In this document: positions 34,118-40,520 of the stretch, in pieces
How the letters are laid out: every line of letters begins with the position of its first letter
How positions within the stretch are numbered: position 1 is the first letter of the stretch
Source of the DNA: an uncultured Shewanella sp.
GTDB lineage: Bacteria; Pseudomonadota; Gammaproteobacteria; Enterobacterales; Shewanellaceae
Direction: 5' to 3'
DNA length: 40,520 bases
NCBI RefSeq assembly: GCF_947495455.1
Contig: NZ_CANLZC010000048.1
Coordinates: forward strand, 1-40,520
Program-made: the position numbers and the translations under genes
The notes under the pieces: generated by a model
Database searches by the model: none
Told to the model about the DNA's origin: nothing
What the model saw: the letters and a program-made list of their open reading frames with translations, nothing else

Positions 34118-35464
34118 ATGTCGACGCATCATGTTAATTTTGATCCCCTTGTTCAGTCTTTTCCTCATCATCAAGAGCCGCCTCATTCTTACTGGGCGAG
34201 TACGCAAGCATTACCTTCTGCGCGCCCAAGTTTAGTCGGTACACAGCAAACTGAAGTTGCCATTATTGGTGGAGGATATACTGGGTTATTGACGGCATAT
34301 TATCTTGCTAATATTTTTTCAATTGACGCTTGTGTTTTAGAAGCCAATCAAGTGGGCTTTGGTGCCAGTGCATGTAATGCCGGCTTTGTATTGAAAGGAT
34401 CGGGACGTTTAGGTTATCAACAAATGGCTAAACGTTGGGATGTGGATACGGCAAAAGGTATTTATCGAGAATTCAGTGACGCCGTGTCTCGAGTCGATGC
34501 GCTTATTCAAGATAATCATATTGCGTGTGAGCCACAACAAAAAGGCTATCTCAAGATTGCACACAATGAAAAGGCCATGGCGCAGCTAAAGGGGGCCGCT
34601 AACTTTATTAGCGAGCATTTAGGTGAGGATGCGACCTTTATTTCTCGTGAGCAATTATCGACAGAGTTTATGGATCATAAACAAGCTTATGGTGCATTAA
34701 GGTTAAATGACGGCTTTGGGATTAATCCGTTTAAATTACTATTAGGCTATAAAAAACTGCTTCAAAGTCAAAAGGTGCCCTTATTTGAAAATGCATGTGT
34801 GCTGCAATGGATAGAAGAGCAAGGAAAGCATCGTTTATTAACAGATAAGGGTGAGTTAACGGCGAGAAAAGTCATCACTGTGGGTAATGCTTATACGCCT
34901 AAGCGTTTTAATTACCGTGTTGATAATCACTTTTTACCGATTTTAAGCCAGGTTTTTGTGACAGAGCCCTTAACGCAAGAGCAATTAGCCTTATCGGGGC
35001 TGAAGACCCACCAGGTGGCGATGGATACTCGTATTTTAAAATATTATTATCGTTTACTGCCTGATAATCGATTATTATTTGGTGGCCGAGGGGCTATTTA
35101 CGGTAAAGATGCCCATAAGTCAGAATACTTGCAGCGCTTATACTTGGCTATGTTGCGATGCTTTCCACATCTAGCATCCACCAATATTGCATATAGTTGG
35201 ACGGGGTGGATAGCTGCAGCCATGGATGATATGCCCCATGTTTATGAAAAAAAGGGGGTAGGTTACAGTTTGGGATATTGTGGAGCTGGAGTATCATTCA
35301 GTGCTCAGGCCGCTTTTCGACTGGCTCAACAAATTGCCGGTGTTAAAGTGCCTGATTTGCCTCTATACACACAAGCCTTACCCAGTTTTCCTTTTCCAAG
35401 AGCGAGAAGAGCGGGGCAATGGGCGTATTATCATTATGCTTGGTTAAAAGATAAATGGGGTTAG
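34118..35464 (+). CDS. FAD-dependent DAO-family oxidoreductase (PuuB-like)
   Basis: This 448-residue protein has an N-terminal S-Y-W-A-S-T-Q and a dinucleotide-binding motif V-A-I-I-G-G-G-Y-T-G-L. An acidic end of strand 2 (V-L-E-A-N-Q-V-G-F-G-A-S) and a C-terminal W-T-G-W-I-A-A-A-M-D-D-M-P-H follow. These mark the DAO superfamily, in the branch containing gamma-glutamylputrescine oxidase. It would oxidise an amine or amino acid and transfer electrons to oxygen or quinone. No other putrescine genes are adjacent, so the precise substrate is open. GGGAG precedes the ATG. It is linked to the GNAT gene upstream. Confidence 0.9.
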   Translation: MSTHHVNFDPLVQSFPHHQEPPHSYWASTQALPSARPSLVGTQQTEVAIIGGGYTGLLTAYYLANIFSIDACVLEANQVGFGASACNAGFVLKGSGRLGYQQMAKRWDVDTAKGIYREFSDAVSRVDALIQDNHIACEPQQKGYLKIAHNEKAMAQLKGAANFISEHLGEDATFISREQLSTEFMDHKQAYGALRLNDGFGINPFKLLLGYKKLLQSQKVPLFENACVLQWIEEQGKHRLLTDKGELTARKVITVGNAYTPKRFNYRVDNHFLPILSQVFVTEPLTQEQLALSGLKTHQVAMDTRILKYYYRLLPDNRLLFGGRGAIYGKDAHKSEYLQRLYLAMLRCFPHLASTNIAYSWTGWIAAAMDDMPHVYEKKGVGYSLGYCGAGVSFSAQAAFRLAQQIAGVKVPDLPLYTQALPSFPFPRARRAGQWAYYHYAWLKDKWG

Positions 35465-35567
35465 CAGGTATTGATTAAGGTGCTTTTGGGAAGAAGCTGA
35501 TGAGATGAAGGTGTTATTTTGATTGCACTTGATATGGAATATTATCAACGAGAAATGGTAGTGAAAC

Positions 35568-35846
35568 ATGGCAAAAACAACACTCGATAAAATGCTAAAC
35601 AGACATGACAAATTAATTCATTCTGAAGCTATGAAAGTCGTTAGCCATACACAAAGAGAAAAAGAAGAATGGGTATTGCATACGTTAATGGTTGCAGGCT
35701 GTGAAACGCCTTTTAAATTTCGGCGTACTCAAAAGTACAAAAGTTTAGCCGGTGCTCGGGTGAACATGACATATTACAGTGATGTTGAGCAAGTAGCCGG
35801 TTTTGATGTCGATATTTTTAAAATAGTGAGAATAAAAAGGGCGTAA
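35568..35846 (+). CDS. conserved-looking small protein, unknown function
   Basis: This 92-residue, mostly charged protein has no signal peptide, membrane segment or known motif. The N-terminal half is predicted helical (L-D-K-M-L-N-R-H-D-K). The C-terminal half, F-K-F-R-R-T-Q-K-Y-K-S-L...M-T-Y-Y, looks like beta strands. It ends at a bidirectional terminator shared with the GAPDH gene. I recall similar short proteins in Shewanella genomes but can name no function. Confidence 0.65.
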   Translation: MAKTTLDKMLNRHDKLIHSEAMKVVSHTQREKEEWVLHTLMVAGCETPFKFRRTQKYKSLAGARVNMTYYSDVEQVAGFDVDIFKIVRIKRA

Positions 35847-35865
35847 ATGTCCTTGATTGACGAAT

Positions 35866-35894
35866 AAAAAAACCTGTCAAAGACAGGTTTTTTT
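35866..35894. terminator. bidirectional rho-independent terminator
   Basis: A perfect 13-bp stem (AAAAAAACCTGTC, loop AAA, complement with seven T) lies between convergent genes. Confidence 0.9.
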
Positions 35895-35950
35895 ATTGGG
35901 GACAAAGCATTAATTAGAATGCAGTACTCATATAGTACTGAGTATTAGTA

Positions 35951-36958
35951 CTAAGCATTCATTAATGCGAGTGTGTTATCTAGCATACGATTACTAAAGC
36001 CCCACTCATTATCATACCAAGCCATGACTTTCACAAGACGACCGCTTACGCGAGTTTGTGTGGCATCAAAGTTAGATGAATAAGGGTTGTGATTAAAATC
36101 AATAGACACTAATGGCTCATGATTAACCGCTAACACTTCACTTAGCGGTGAGCTTTGCGCTGCTTTTTCAATAATAGCATTGATTTCTTCAACACTTGTA
36201 TCGCGTGCAGCAATAAAAGAGAGATCAACTAGTGACACATTAATCGTTGGAACGCGAACGGCTAGGCCATCAAATTTGCCTTTGAGTTCAGGCACCACTA
36301 AGCCAACAGCGGCAGCTGCGCCAGTTTGTGTTGGGATCATGGATGCTGCGGCAGCACGGGCACGACGAAGATCATTATGATAGACGTCAGAAAGACGTTG
36401 ATCGTTAGTATAAGCGTGAATGGTCGTCATCAGACCTGATTCGATGCCAATTTCATCATTAAGTGGTTTAGCGAATGGCGCTAAACAGTTAGTGGTGCAT
36501 GAAGCATTTGAAATCACCGTCATGTCAGAGGTGATTTCATCATTATTCACGCCATAAACGACAGTGGCGTCGACATTTTTACCTGGTGCAGAAATAATAA
36601 CTTTCTTAGCGCCAGCATTGAGGTGAGGCTGAACAGCTTCTTTAGAAGTGAAAATGCCTGTGCACTCATACACAACGTCAACGTCCAATTCTGCCCAAGG
36701 CAGATTAGCAGGATCACGCTCTTGAAAAGTGGCGATTTTATCTTCATTAATAAAAATAGCGTCTTCACTATGTTCCACTTTGGCGTTAAAACGGCCATGA
36801 ACAGAATCATATTTGGTTAAATGAGCGTTAATAGACGCATCACCTAAATCATTGATAGCAACAATTTGGATCGGGTAATCTTTTTCACTTTCATAAAGTG
36901 CACGTAAAATATTGCGGCCGATACGGCCATAGCCATTAATTGCAACGCGGATAGTCAT
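35951..36958 (-). CDS. gapA: glyceraldehyde-3-phosphate dehydrogenase, type I
   Basis: This 335-residue enzyme of glycolysis/gluconeogenesis oxidises glyceraldehyde-3-phosphate to 1,3-bisphosphoglycerate with NAD. It has the Rossmann motif N-G-Y-G-R-I-G-R at 8-15 and N36-D37 before the nucleotide ribose. The catalytic S-N-A-S-C154-T-T-N-C is present, with H181 in H-A-Y-T-N-D-Q, and the C-terminal [16 protein letters not shown] lies six bases upstream of the ATG. It is divergent from a second, longer GAPDH gene across 643 bases, an arrangement I know from Shewanella. Epd-like relatives exist, so the gapA symbol follows the usual usage for this locus. Confidence 0.9.
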   Translation of the reverse strand: MTIRVAINGYGRIGRNILRALYESEKDYPIQIVAINDLGDASINAHLTKYDSVHGRFNAKVEHSEDAIFINEDKIATFQERDPANLPWAELDVDVVYECTGIFTSKEAVQPHLNAGAKKVIISAPGKNVDATVVYGVNNDEITSDMTVISNASCTTNCLAPFAKPLNDEIGIESGLMTTIHAYTNDQRLSDVYHNDLRRARAAAASMIPTQTGAAAAVGLVVPELKGKFDGLAVRVPTINVSLVDLSFIAARDTSVEEINAIIEKAAQSSPLSEVLAVNHEPLVSIDFNHNPYSSNFDATQTRVSGRLVKVMAWYDNEWGFSNRMLDNTLALMNA

Positions 36959-36992
36959 TTGATATCCCTCAAGTCATGTGTAAACTGAAATT

Positions 36993-37007
36993 AGTTGTAA
37001 AATTACC
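36993..37007. promoter_or_regulatory. weak HexR-like palindrome near gapA
   Basis: AGTTGTAAAATTACC matches the Shewanella HexR consensus TGTAATwwwATTACA (recalled) at 11 of 15 positions. It lies 35 bases upstream of the gapA start. Confidence 0.3.
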
Positions 37008-37449
37008 AAACTGACAGAAATCGTCAAGTTATATCGCCTTATTTCCCATTATTTACGGTAAAAAGACGGTTTTTTATTACATAGAGCACATTTTTCGCTT
37101 TTTAATAGTACAGTTTAGAGGCATCAATCCTACTTCTTGTATGCGAGACGTTATCCAGTGGTGTTGTGATATTGAAGTCTCATCCTTTTGAGTCATTGGC
37201 TATAGTAAAGTCTATTTTGATTGTTTTTGCGTTGTTTGAGATCAATGGAATGTTTAAAAAAAGCGATTTCCAGTCAAAATCGAGTCAATTTGAATATGAA
37301 TACCCTTTAAAATGTTTTATTTCATTTTTATTCCATGAAATAAAAAGGCGTAATTGGTCCTTTAAAGAGACTATTTTTACGTTAAAGAGGGGGAAATGAT
37401 GTAAACATTACAACATTGCGTGCCCAAATGCCTTTATTTCTGATTTTTT

Positions 37450-37464
37450 GCTAATTAAATTACA
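37450..37464. promoter_or_regulatory. candidate HexR site upstream of the long GAPDH gene
   Basis: GCTAATTAAATTACA matches TGTAATwwwATTACA at 13 of 15 positions and is about 137 bases before the start codon. HexR is the central-carbon repressor/activator known to control gap genes in Shewanella. The consensus is from memory. Confidence 0.45.
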
Positions 37465-37601
37465 TATTTACTCATTTTTTCTGACTAGAAAGCCAAAGGG
37501 ATTTTCATTACAATAAGGCCGTTTTTACATGAATAATCACCTTTCTTTTTGTTACTCAAACAGTTCTGTTTTCACAGAGATATGAGATCAAGGATTTATA
37601 A

Positions 37602-39038
37602 ATGAGCGCTGATAAACACCTACAAAGTTGGCAAGAACGTTTTGAAATGGCTGAGGCAATGCAGCCTTTGTTAGGAAAATTATACCGTAACCAAGGTGTT
37701 GAAGTGGTTGTTTATGGTAAGCCTTTATTAAATGCCTCTACCATAGATATCATTAAAGCGCATCGTTTAGTGCGTCACCATGTGGGAGAAAAATTGCGAT
37801 TGCGTGAGAGTTTACCTTTTATTGAAGCGCTGACTCGGTTAGCGGTGAAACAATGTAAAGTCGATATTGGTAAAGTGGCAGTGAACTATTGGCGTGAGTA
37901 TTCTGATGACGCTCAAATCGATGCTTATATGAGTGATGTATTAGCGCCTGCAATTAATGAAGAACATGATGATGAAGCAAAGGATGTGGTGCTTTATGGA
38001 TTTGGCCGTATTGGTCGTTTATTGGCACGTTTGTTAATAGAAAGAAGTGGTGTCAGTAATAAATTACGATTACGCGCCATAGTGTTGCGTGGGGGACGAA
38101 AAGGGGATTTAGAAAAAAGAGCCAGCTTACTTCGCCGTGATTCCGTTCATGGTCCTTTCAACGGCTCTGTATCCGTAGATGAAGAAAATAATGCCATCAT
38201 TGCCAATGGTACCTATATTCAAATCATTAATGCTAATTCTCCAGATGAAATTGATTATACTCAATATGGTATTGAAGATGCGCTAATTGTAGACAATACG
38301 GGGATCTGGAAAGATGAAGCGGGATTAGGCTTACATCTTAAATCTAAAGGGGCGGCAAAAGTCTTATTAACGGCGCCCGCAAAAGGTAAGATTAAGAATA
38401 TTGTCTATGGCGTTAATGAGGCCGATATTTTGCCTGAAGATACGATTATCTCAGCGGCTAGTTGTACAACCAATGCTATTACGCCAGTGTTAAAGGCGGT
38501 GAATGACGAATATGAAATTGTGAATGGTCATGTGGAAACCATCCATTCTTATACGAATGATCAAAATTTGATTGATAATTACCACAAAGCGGATAGACGA
38601 GGCCGTAGCGCCCCACTGAATATGGTGATAACTGAAACTGGCGCAGCAAAGGCTGTTGCTAAAGCCTTACCTGTGCTAGATGGCAAGCTAACCGGTAATG
38701 CGATACGTGTACCGACGCCGAATGTGTCAATGGCGATTATCAGTTTAAATTTAAATATTGAAACCGATAAAGCGGATATCAACGATTATTTACGTAATAA
38801 AGCATTGCATTCAGAATTACAAAATCAGATTGATTTTACTGAGTCGACCGAAATTGTCTCGAGCGATTTAGTCGGTTCACGTTATGCGGGAGTGCTAGAT
38901 TCACAAGCTACGATTGCGGACGGTAAGCGTGCTATTTTATATGTTTGGTATGACAATGAGTTTGGCTATAGCTGCCAAGTGGTGGGTGTGATGCAAAAAA
39001 TGTTGGCACTGAATTACCAATCTTTACCTCAACTTTAA
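37602..39038 (+). CDS. gapB: GAPDH-family dehydrogenase with N-terminal extension
   Basis: This 478-residue protein has about 127 extra N-terminal residues that are mostly helical. The GAPDH domain follows: Y-G-F-G-R-I-G-R at 132-139, D-N-T-G-I-W, the catalytic S-A-A-S-C288-T-T-N, H315 in H-S-Y-T-N-D-Q, and the end W-Y-D-N-E-F-G-Y-S. The nucleotide-binding strand ends in V-L-R-G-G-R-K-G, not N-D, so cofactor preference may differ from the neighbouring enzyme and could include NADP. It is divergent from the standard-length gene. A two-enzyme arrangement for opposite directions of carbon flow is plausible but inferred. The gapB symbol follows usual Shewanella naming. Confidence 0.88.
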   Translation: MSADKHLQSWQERFEMAEAMQPLLGKLYRNQGVEVVVYGKPLLNASTIDIIKAHRLVRHHVGEKLRLRESLPFIEALTRLAVKQCKVDIGKVAVNYWREYSDDAQIDAYMSDVLAPAINEEHDDEAKDVVLYGFGRIGRLLARLLIERSGVSNKLRLRAIVLRGGRKGDLEKRASLLRRDSVHGPFNGSVSVDEENNAIIANGTYIQIINANSPDEIDYTQYGIEDALIVDNTGIWKDEAGLGLHLKSKGAAKVLLTAPAKGKIKNIVYGVNEADILPEDTIISAASCTTNAITPVLKAVNDEYEIVNGHVETIHSYTNDQNLIDNYHKADRRGRSAPLNMVITETGAAKAVAKALPVLDGKLTGNAIRVPTPNVSMAIISLNLNIETDKADINDYLRNKALHSELQNQIDFTESTEIVSSDLVGSRYAGVLDSQATIADGKRAILYVWYDNEFGYSCQVVGVMQKMLALNYQSLPQL

Positions 39039-39089
39039 ACCTTAGCTTCAAGTGTTAAGGTAGATTTTTTAATCTAACGTTCAGAAATC

Positions 39090-39115
39090 AAACGCTCCGC
39101 TTAGTCGGGGCGTTT
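39090..39115 (+). terminator. rho-independent terminator after the long GAPDH gene
   Basis: The stem is AAACGCTCCG / CGGGGCGTTT with one G-U pair and loop CTTAGT, followed by TATATTTAAT. Confidence 0.8.
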
Positions 39116-39194
39116 TATATTTAATCAAAAAAGTTAAAAAAACAACAGCTTGATTGATTTGGCAGCAAACGGAAGAATAAAATCATTTTGTTGA

Positions 39195-39222
39195 TTGACT
39201 CTGATAAACAAATCGGTAGAAT
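39195..39222 (+). promoter_or_regulatory. stable-RNA promoter of the tRNA array
   Basis: TTGACT (39195-39200), a 16-base spacer and TAGAAT (39217-39222) are followed by the GC-rich discriminator GCCATCCC. This pattern is typical of stringently controlled tRNA promoters. Confidence 0.7.
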
Positions 39223-39301
39223 GCCATCCCGTACTCAAGACGAAGTGAACAAAATAAGTTATGTTCATCGAGTTTTAGAAGTTATAACCGCTTAGGTTAA
39301 A

Positions 39302-39368
39302 GGCGGCATTAACTCAGTTGGTAAGGTTGGAAATTGATACCTTCAATTGGATTAGGTGTAACAAAGTA
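39302..39368 (+). pseudogene. degenerate tRNA-Gly 5' part, copy 1
   Basis: The sequence GGCGGCATTAACTCAGTTGG resembles the 5' half of the tRNA-Gly at 39436, including D-arm and GATACCTT, but has no T arm or matching acceptor end. It is the first of two 66-67-bp degenerate repeats leading into the true gene. Confidence 0.65.
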
Positions 39369-39434
39369 GGCAATATCAACTCAGTTGATAAGGTTGAAAT
39401 CGATACCTTAGATTGTGTTAGGTATAGCAAAGAA
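39369..39434 (+). pseudogene. degenerate tRNA-Gly 5' part, copy 2
   Basis: GGCAATATCAACTCAGTTGA, again with GATACCTTAG and no T arm, repeats the pattern of copy 1 (period 67, then 66 to the true gene). It cannot fold as a tRNA. Confidence 0.65.
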
Positions 39435-39435
39435 G

Positions 39436-39511
39436 GCGACATTAGCTCAGTTGGTAGAGCGATACCTTGCCAAGGTATAGGTCATCGGTTCGAACCCGAT
39501 ATGTCGCTCCA
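39436..39511 (+). tRNA. tRNA-Gly (anticodon GCC)
   Basis: The acceptor stem is GCGACAT/ATGTCGC with an encoded CCA, a normal D arm (AGCTCAGTTGGTAGAGC), an anticodon arm with loop TTGCCAA, and the T arm ATCGGTTCGAACCCGAT. Confidence 0.97.
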
Positions 39512-39543
39512 AAATAATGTTAAGTTATTTTGAAATAAAATTT

Positions 39544-39617
39544 GGCGCGATGGCAGAATGGCTATGCTGCGGATTGCAAATCCGTCGATCTCGGTTCGAC
39601 TCCGGGTCGCGCCTCCA
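39544..39617 (+). tRNA. tRNA-Cys (anticodon GCA)
   Basis: The acceptor is GGCGCGA/TCGCGCC with an encoded CCA. The anticodon arm is GGATTGCAAATCC, and the T arm contains GGTTCGACTCC. It is the second gene of the Gly-Cys-Leu array. Confidence 0.97.
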
Positions 39618-39701
39618 AATAAAGAAAATTTGAGTCAGCGATTTTACTATCAATGGCAGTATTAACTACCGATAATACGCATCAATTTTTCAAAAAGTTT
39701 T

Positions 39702-39787
39702 GCCCGAGTGGTGGAATCGGTAGACACAAGGGATTTAAAATCCCTCGCTTAATAGGCGTGCCAGTTCAAGTCTGGCCTCGGGTACCA
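39702..39787 (+). tRNA. tRNA-Leu (anticodon UAA), copy 1
   Basis: An 86-nt class II tRNA: acceptor GCCCGAG/CTCGGGT with encoded ACCA, long variable arm, anticodon loop TTTAAAA and T loop GTTCAAGTC. Confidence 0.97.
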
Positions 39788-39940
39788 TTTTATGCATTGA
39801 CGATGACTTTTAAAGTTAAATGAATGCGGGAAAAAATGGATAAGAAGGCATTAATTCAATCTATACGCTATCTATGTATATGAATGAATTAATGCAAAGC
39901 GTAATGCTTAACTTCTAAGATAAATGAACAAAAAAGTTTT

Positions 39941-40026
39941 GCCCGAGTGGTGGAATCGGTAGACACAAGGGATTTAAAATCCCTCGCTTAATAGGCGTGC
40001 CAGTTCAAGTCTGGCCTCGGGTACCA
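39941..40026 (+). tRNA. tRNA-Leu (anticodon UAA), copy 2
   Basis: Identical in sequence to copy 1. The spacer before it shares long blocks with the spacer before copy 3, so the tRNA and spacer were duplicated together. Confidence 0.97.
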
Positions 40027-40169
40027 TTTTTATTAATGCTTGTTCTGTTTAACAGTTAAGCGTGAAAAATGGTTAAGAAGGCATTCATTCAGTCGATACG
40101 CTATCTATGTATATGAATTAATGCAAAGCGTAATGCTTAACTTCTAAGATAAATGAACAAAATATTTTT

Positions 40170-40255
40170 GCCCGAGTGGTGGAATCGGTAGACACAAGGG
40201 ATTTAAAATCCCTCGCTTAATAAGCGTGCCAGTTCAAGTCTGGCCTCGGGTACCA
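40170..40255 (+). tRNA. tRNA-Leu (anticodon UAA), copy 3
   Basis: Differs from copies 1 and 2 by one base in the variable arm (AATAAGCG against AATAGGCG). It is followed by a terminator at 40263. Confidence 0.97.
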
Positions 40256-40262
40256 TCTCATT

Positions 40263-40291
40263 AAAGCCCTAGCATAAGCTAGGGCTTTTTT
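40263..40291 (+). terminator. rho-independent terminator after tRNA-Leu copy 3
   Basis: The stem is AAAGCCCTAGC / GCTAGGGCTTT with loop ATAA and a T run. Confidence 0.9.
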
Positions 40292-40337
40292 GTGCCTGTT
40301 AATTGTGTGATACCAAATTGAGTAAATAGTGGCTCAC

Positions 40338-40433
40338 ATTCGAGTGATGGGATCGGTGAACACAAGGGATTTAATATCCCTCGCACGCTTGTTATAAAGA
40401 GCGCGTGCCAGTTCAAGTCTGGCCCGGGTACCA
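40338..40433 (+). pseudogene. degenerate tRNA-Leu with enlarged variable arm
   Basis: Relative to the tRNA-Leu copies, the acceptor 5' strand is ATTCGAG and pairs poorly with CCCGGGT. The D arm is changed (GGGATCGGTGAAC), the base after the anticodon is altered (TTTAATA loop), and the variable region is about ten bases longer with a GCACGC/GCGTGC stem. It follows a terminator and is probably non-functional. Confidence 0.75.
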
Positions 40434-40440
40434 TTCCATT

Positions 40441-40469
40441 AAGGCCCTAGCATAAGCTAGGGCTTTTTT
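40441..40469 (+). terminator. duplicated terminator
   Basis: This is a copy of the hairpin at 40263 (stem GCCCTAGC / GCTAGGGC, loop ATAA, six T), 178 bases downstream of it. Confidence 0.88.
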
Positions 40470-40520
40470 GTGCCTGTTAATTGTGTGATACCAAATTGAG
40501 TAAATAGTGGCTCACATTCG

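Larger units (their letters stand above)
36959..37601. other. divergent GAPDH promoter region
   Basis: No convincing gene is seen in 643 bases. It holds two HexR-like palindromes and a perfect 11-bp inverted repeat (TTTTATTTCAT and complement, 37315-37345). A 77-codon frame at 37166-37399 lacks a ribosome-binding site and family features. Confidence 0.5.
40250..40520. repeat. 178-bp tandem duplication (terminator plus degenerate tRNA-Leu)
   Basis: The stretch from the tRNA 3' end through the terminator and on to GGCTCACATTCG repeats with a 178-base period. The second copy runs to the window end, just where another degenerate tRNA would begin. The array therefore continues outside the window. 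Confidence 0.85.

Noticed and set aside
37166..37399. 77-codon plus-strand frame between the GAPDH genes
   Set aside because: GTG start without a ribosome-binding site, no family features, and overlap with a perfect inverted repeat in a promoter region.
37381..37400. second HexR-type site around TGTAAACATTACA
   Set aside because: The half-sites are separated by three bases, not the five expected of HexR.
39318..39533. 71-codon frame over the tRNA-Gly region
   Set aside because: It overlaps a clear tRNA gene and its degenerate copies.

Overview
The window is AT-rich chromosomal DNA from a marine-type gammaproteobacterium, most likely Shewanella or a close relative. The basis is gene content: a divergent pair of GAPDH genes (a standard-length enzyme beside one with an N-terminal extension), a manganese-dependent family II pyrophosphatase, a LonB-type S16 protease, a DUF4144/DUF2937-like pair and a Gly-Cys-Leu tRNA cluster. 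The genus is inferred and was not checked against a database.

Layout. Positions 1-760 are gene-poor, with remnants and short repeats. At 767-1525 lies a stand-alone protein with the Cys/His/Asp signature of papain-fold (Tox-PL) glutamine deamidases. Next come a membrane-anchored metallo-beta-lactamase-fold hydrolase, a small zinc-ribbon membrane protein, a LysR regulator, and two adjacent arylformamidase-like alpha/beta hydrolases whose 3' end overlaps the LysR stop. Positions 6579-8492 hold four tandem paralogues of a small exported two-cysteine family I do not recognise. After these are a CAP-domain lipoprotein, a DM13-domain protein, an AhpD-like protein, an AraC regulator, a secreted alpha/beta hydrolase, and an MFS (MHS-type) transporter gene broken by one missing T. 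A two-gene RND efflux operon (15143-19363) follows, with two near-consensus LexA-type palindromes upstream.

Positions 19607-22779 carry a lipoprotein/repeat-protein locus: an 18-nt coding minisatellite, then about 20 copies of a repeat centred on D-G-x-V-x-T-W-G. It is broken by two apparent frameshifts. Then come a membrane protein, the DUF4144/DUF2937-like pair, and two paralogous minus-strand genes (25738-26523 and 26922-27425). Their shared domain resembles the N-terminal domain of SopD/SifA-type type III effectors. A 268-bp element with 37-bp inverted repeats lies between them.

The right third is mostly core: ppaC, a LonB-like protease, an M49-related lipoprotein peptidase, a GNAT acetyltransferase, a DAO-family oxidoreductase, the divergent GAPDH pair with HexR-like sites, and a tRNA array. 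The array has tRNA-Gly(GCC), tRNA-Cys(GCA), three near-identical tRNA-Leu(UAA), degenerate tRNA copies at both ends, and a 178-bp tandem duplication running off the window.

Taken together, conserved housekeeping genes alternate with accessory genes. The most interesting are the candidate host-directed proteins (the deamidase-like protein and the effector-like pair) and the four-gene exported family. No secretion apparatus is present in the window, so an effector role is inference.
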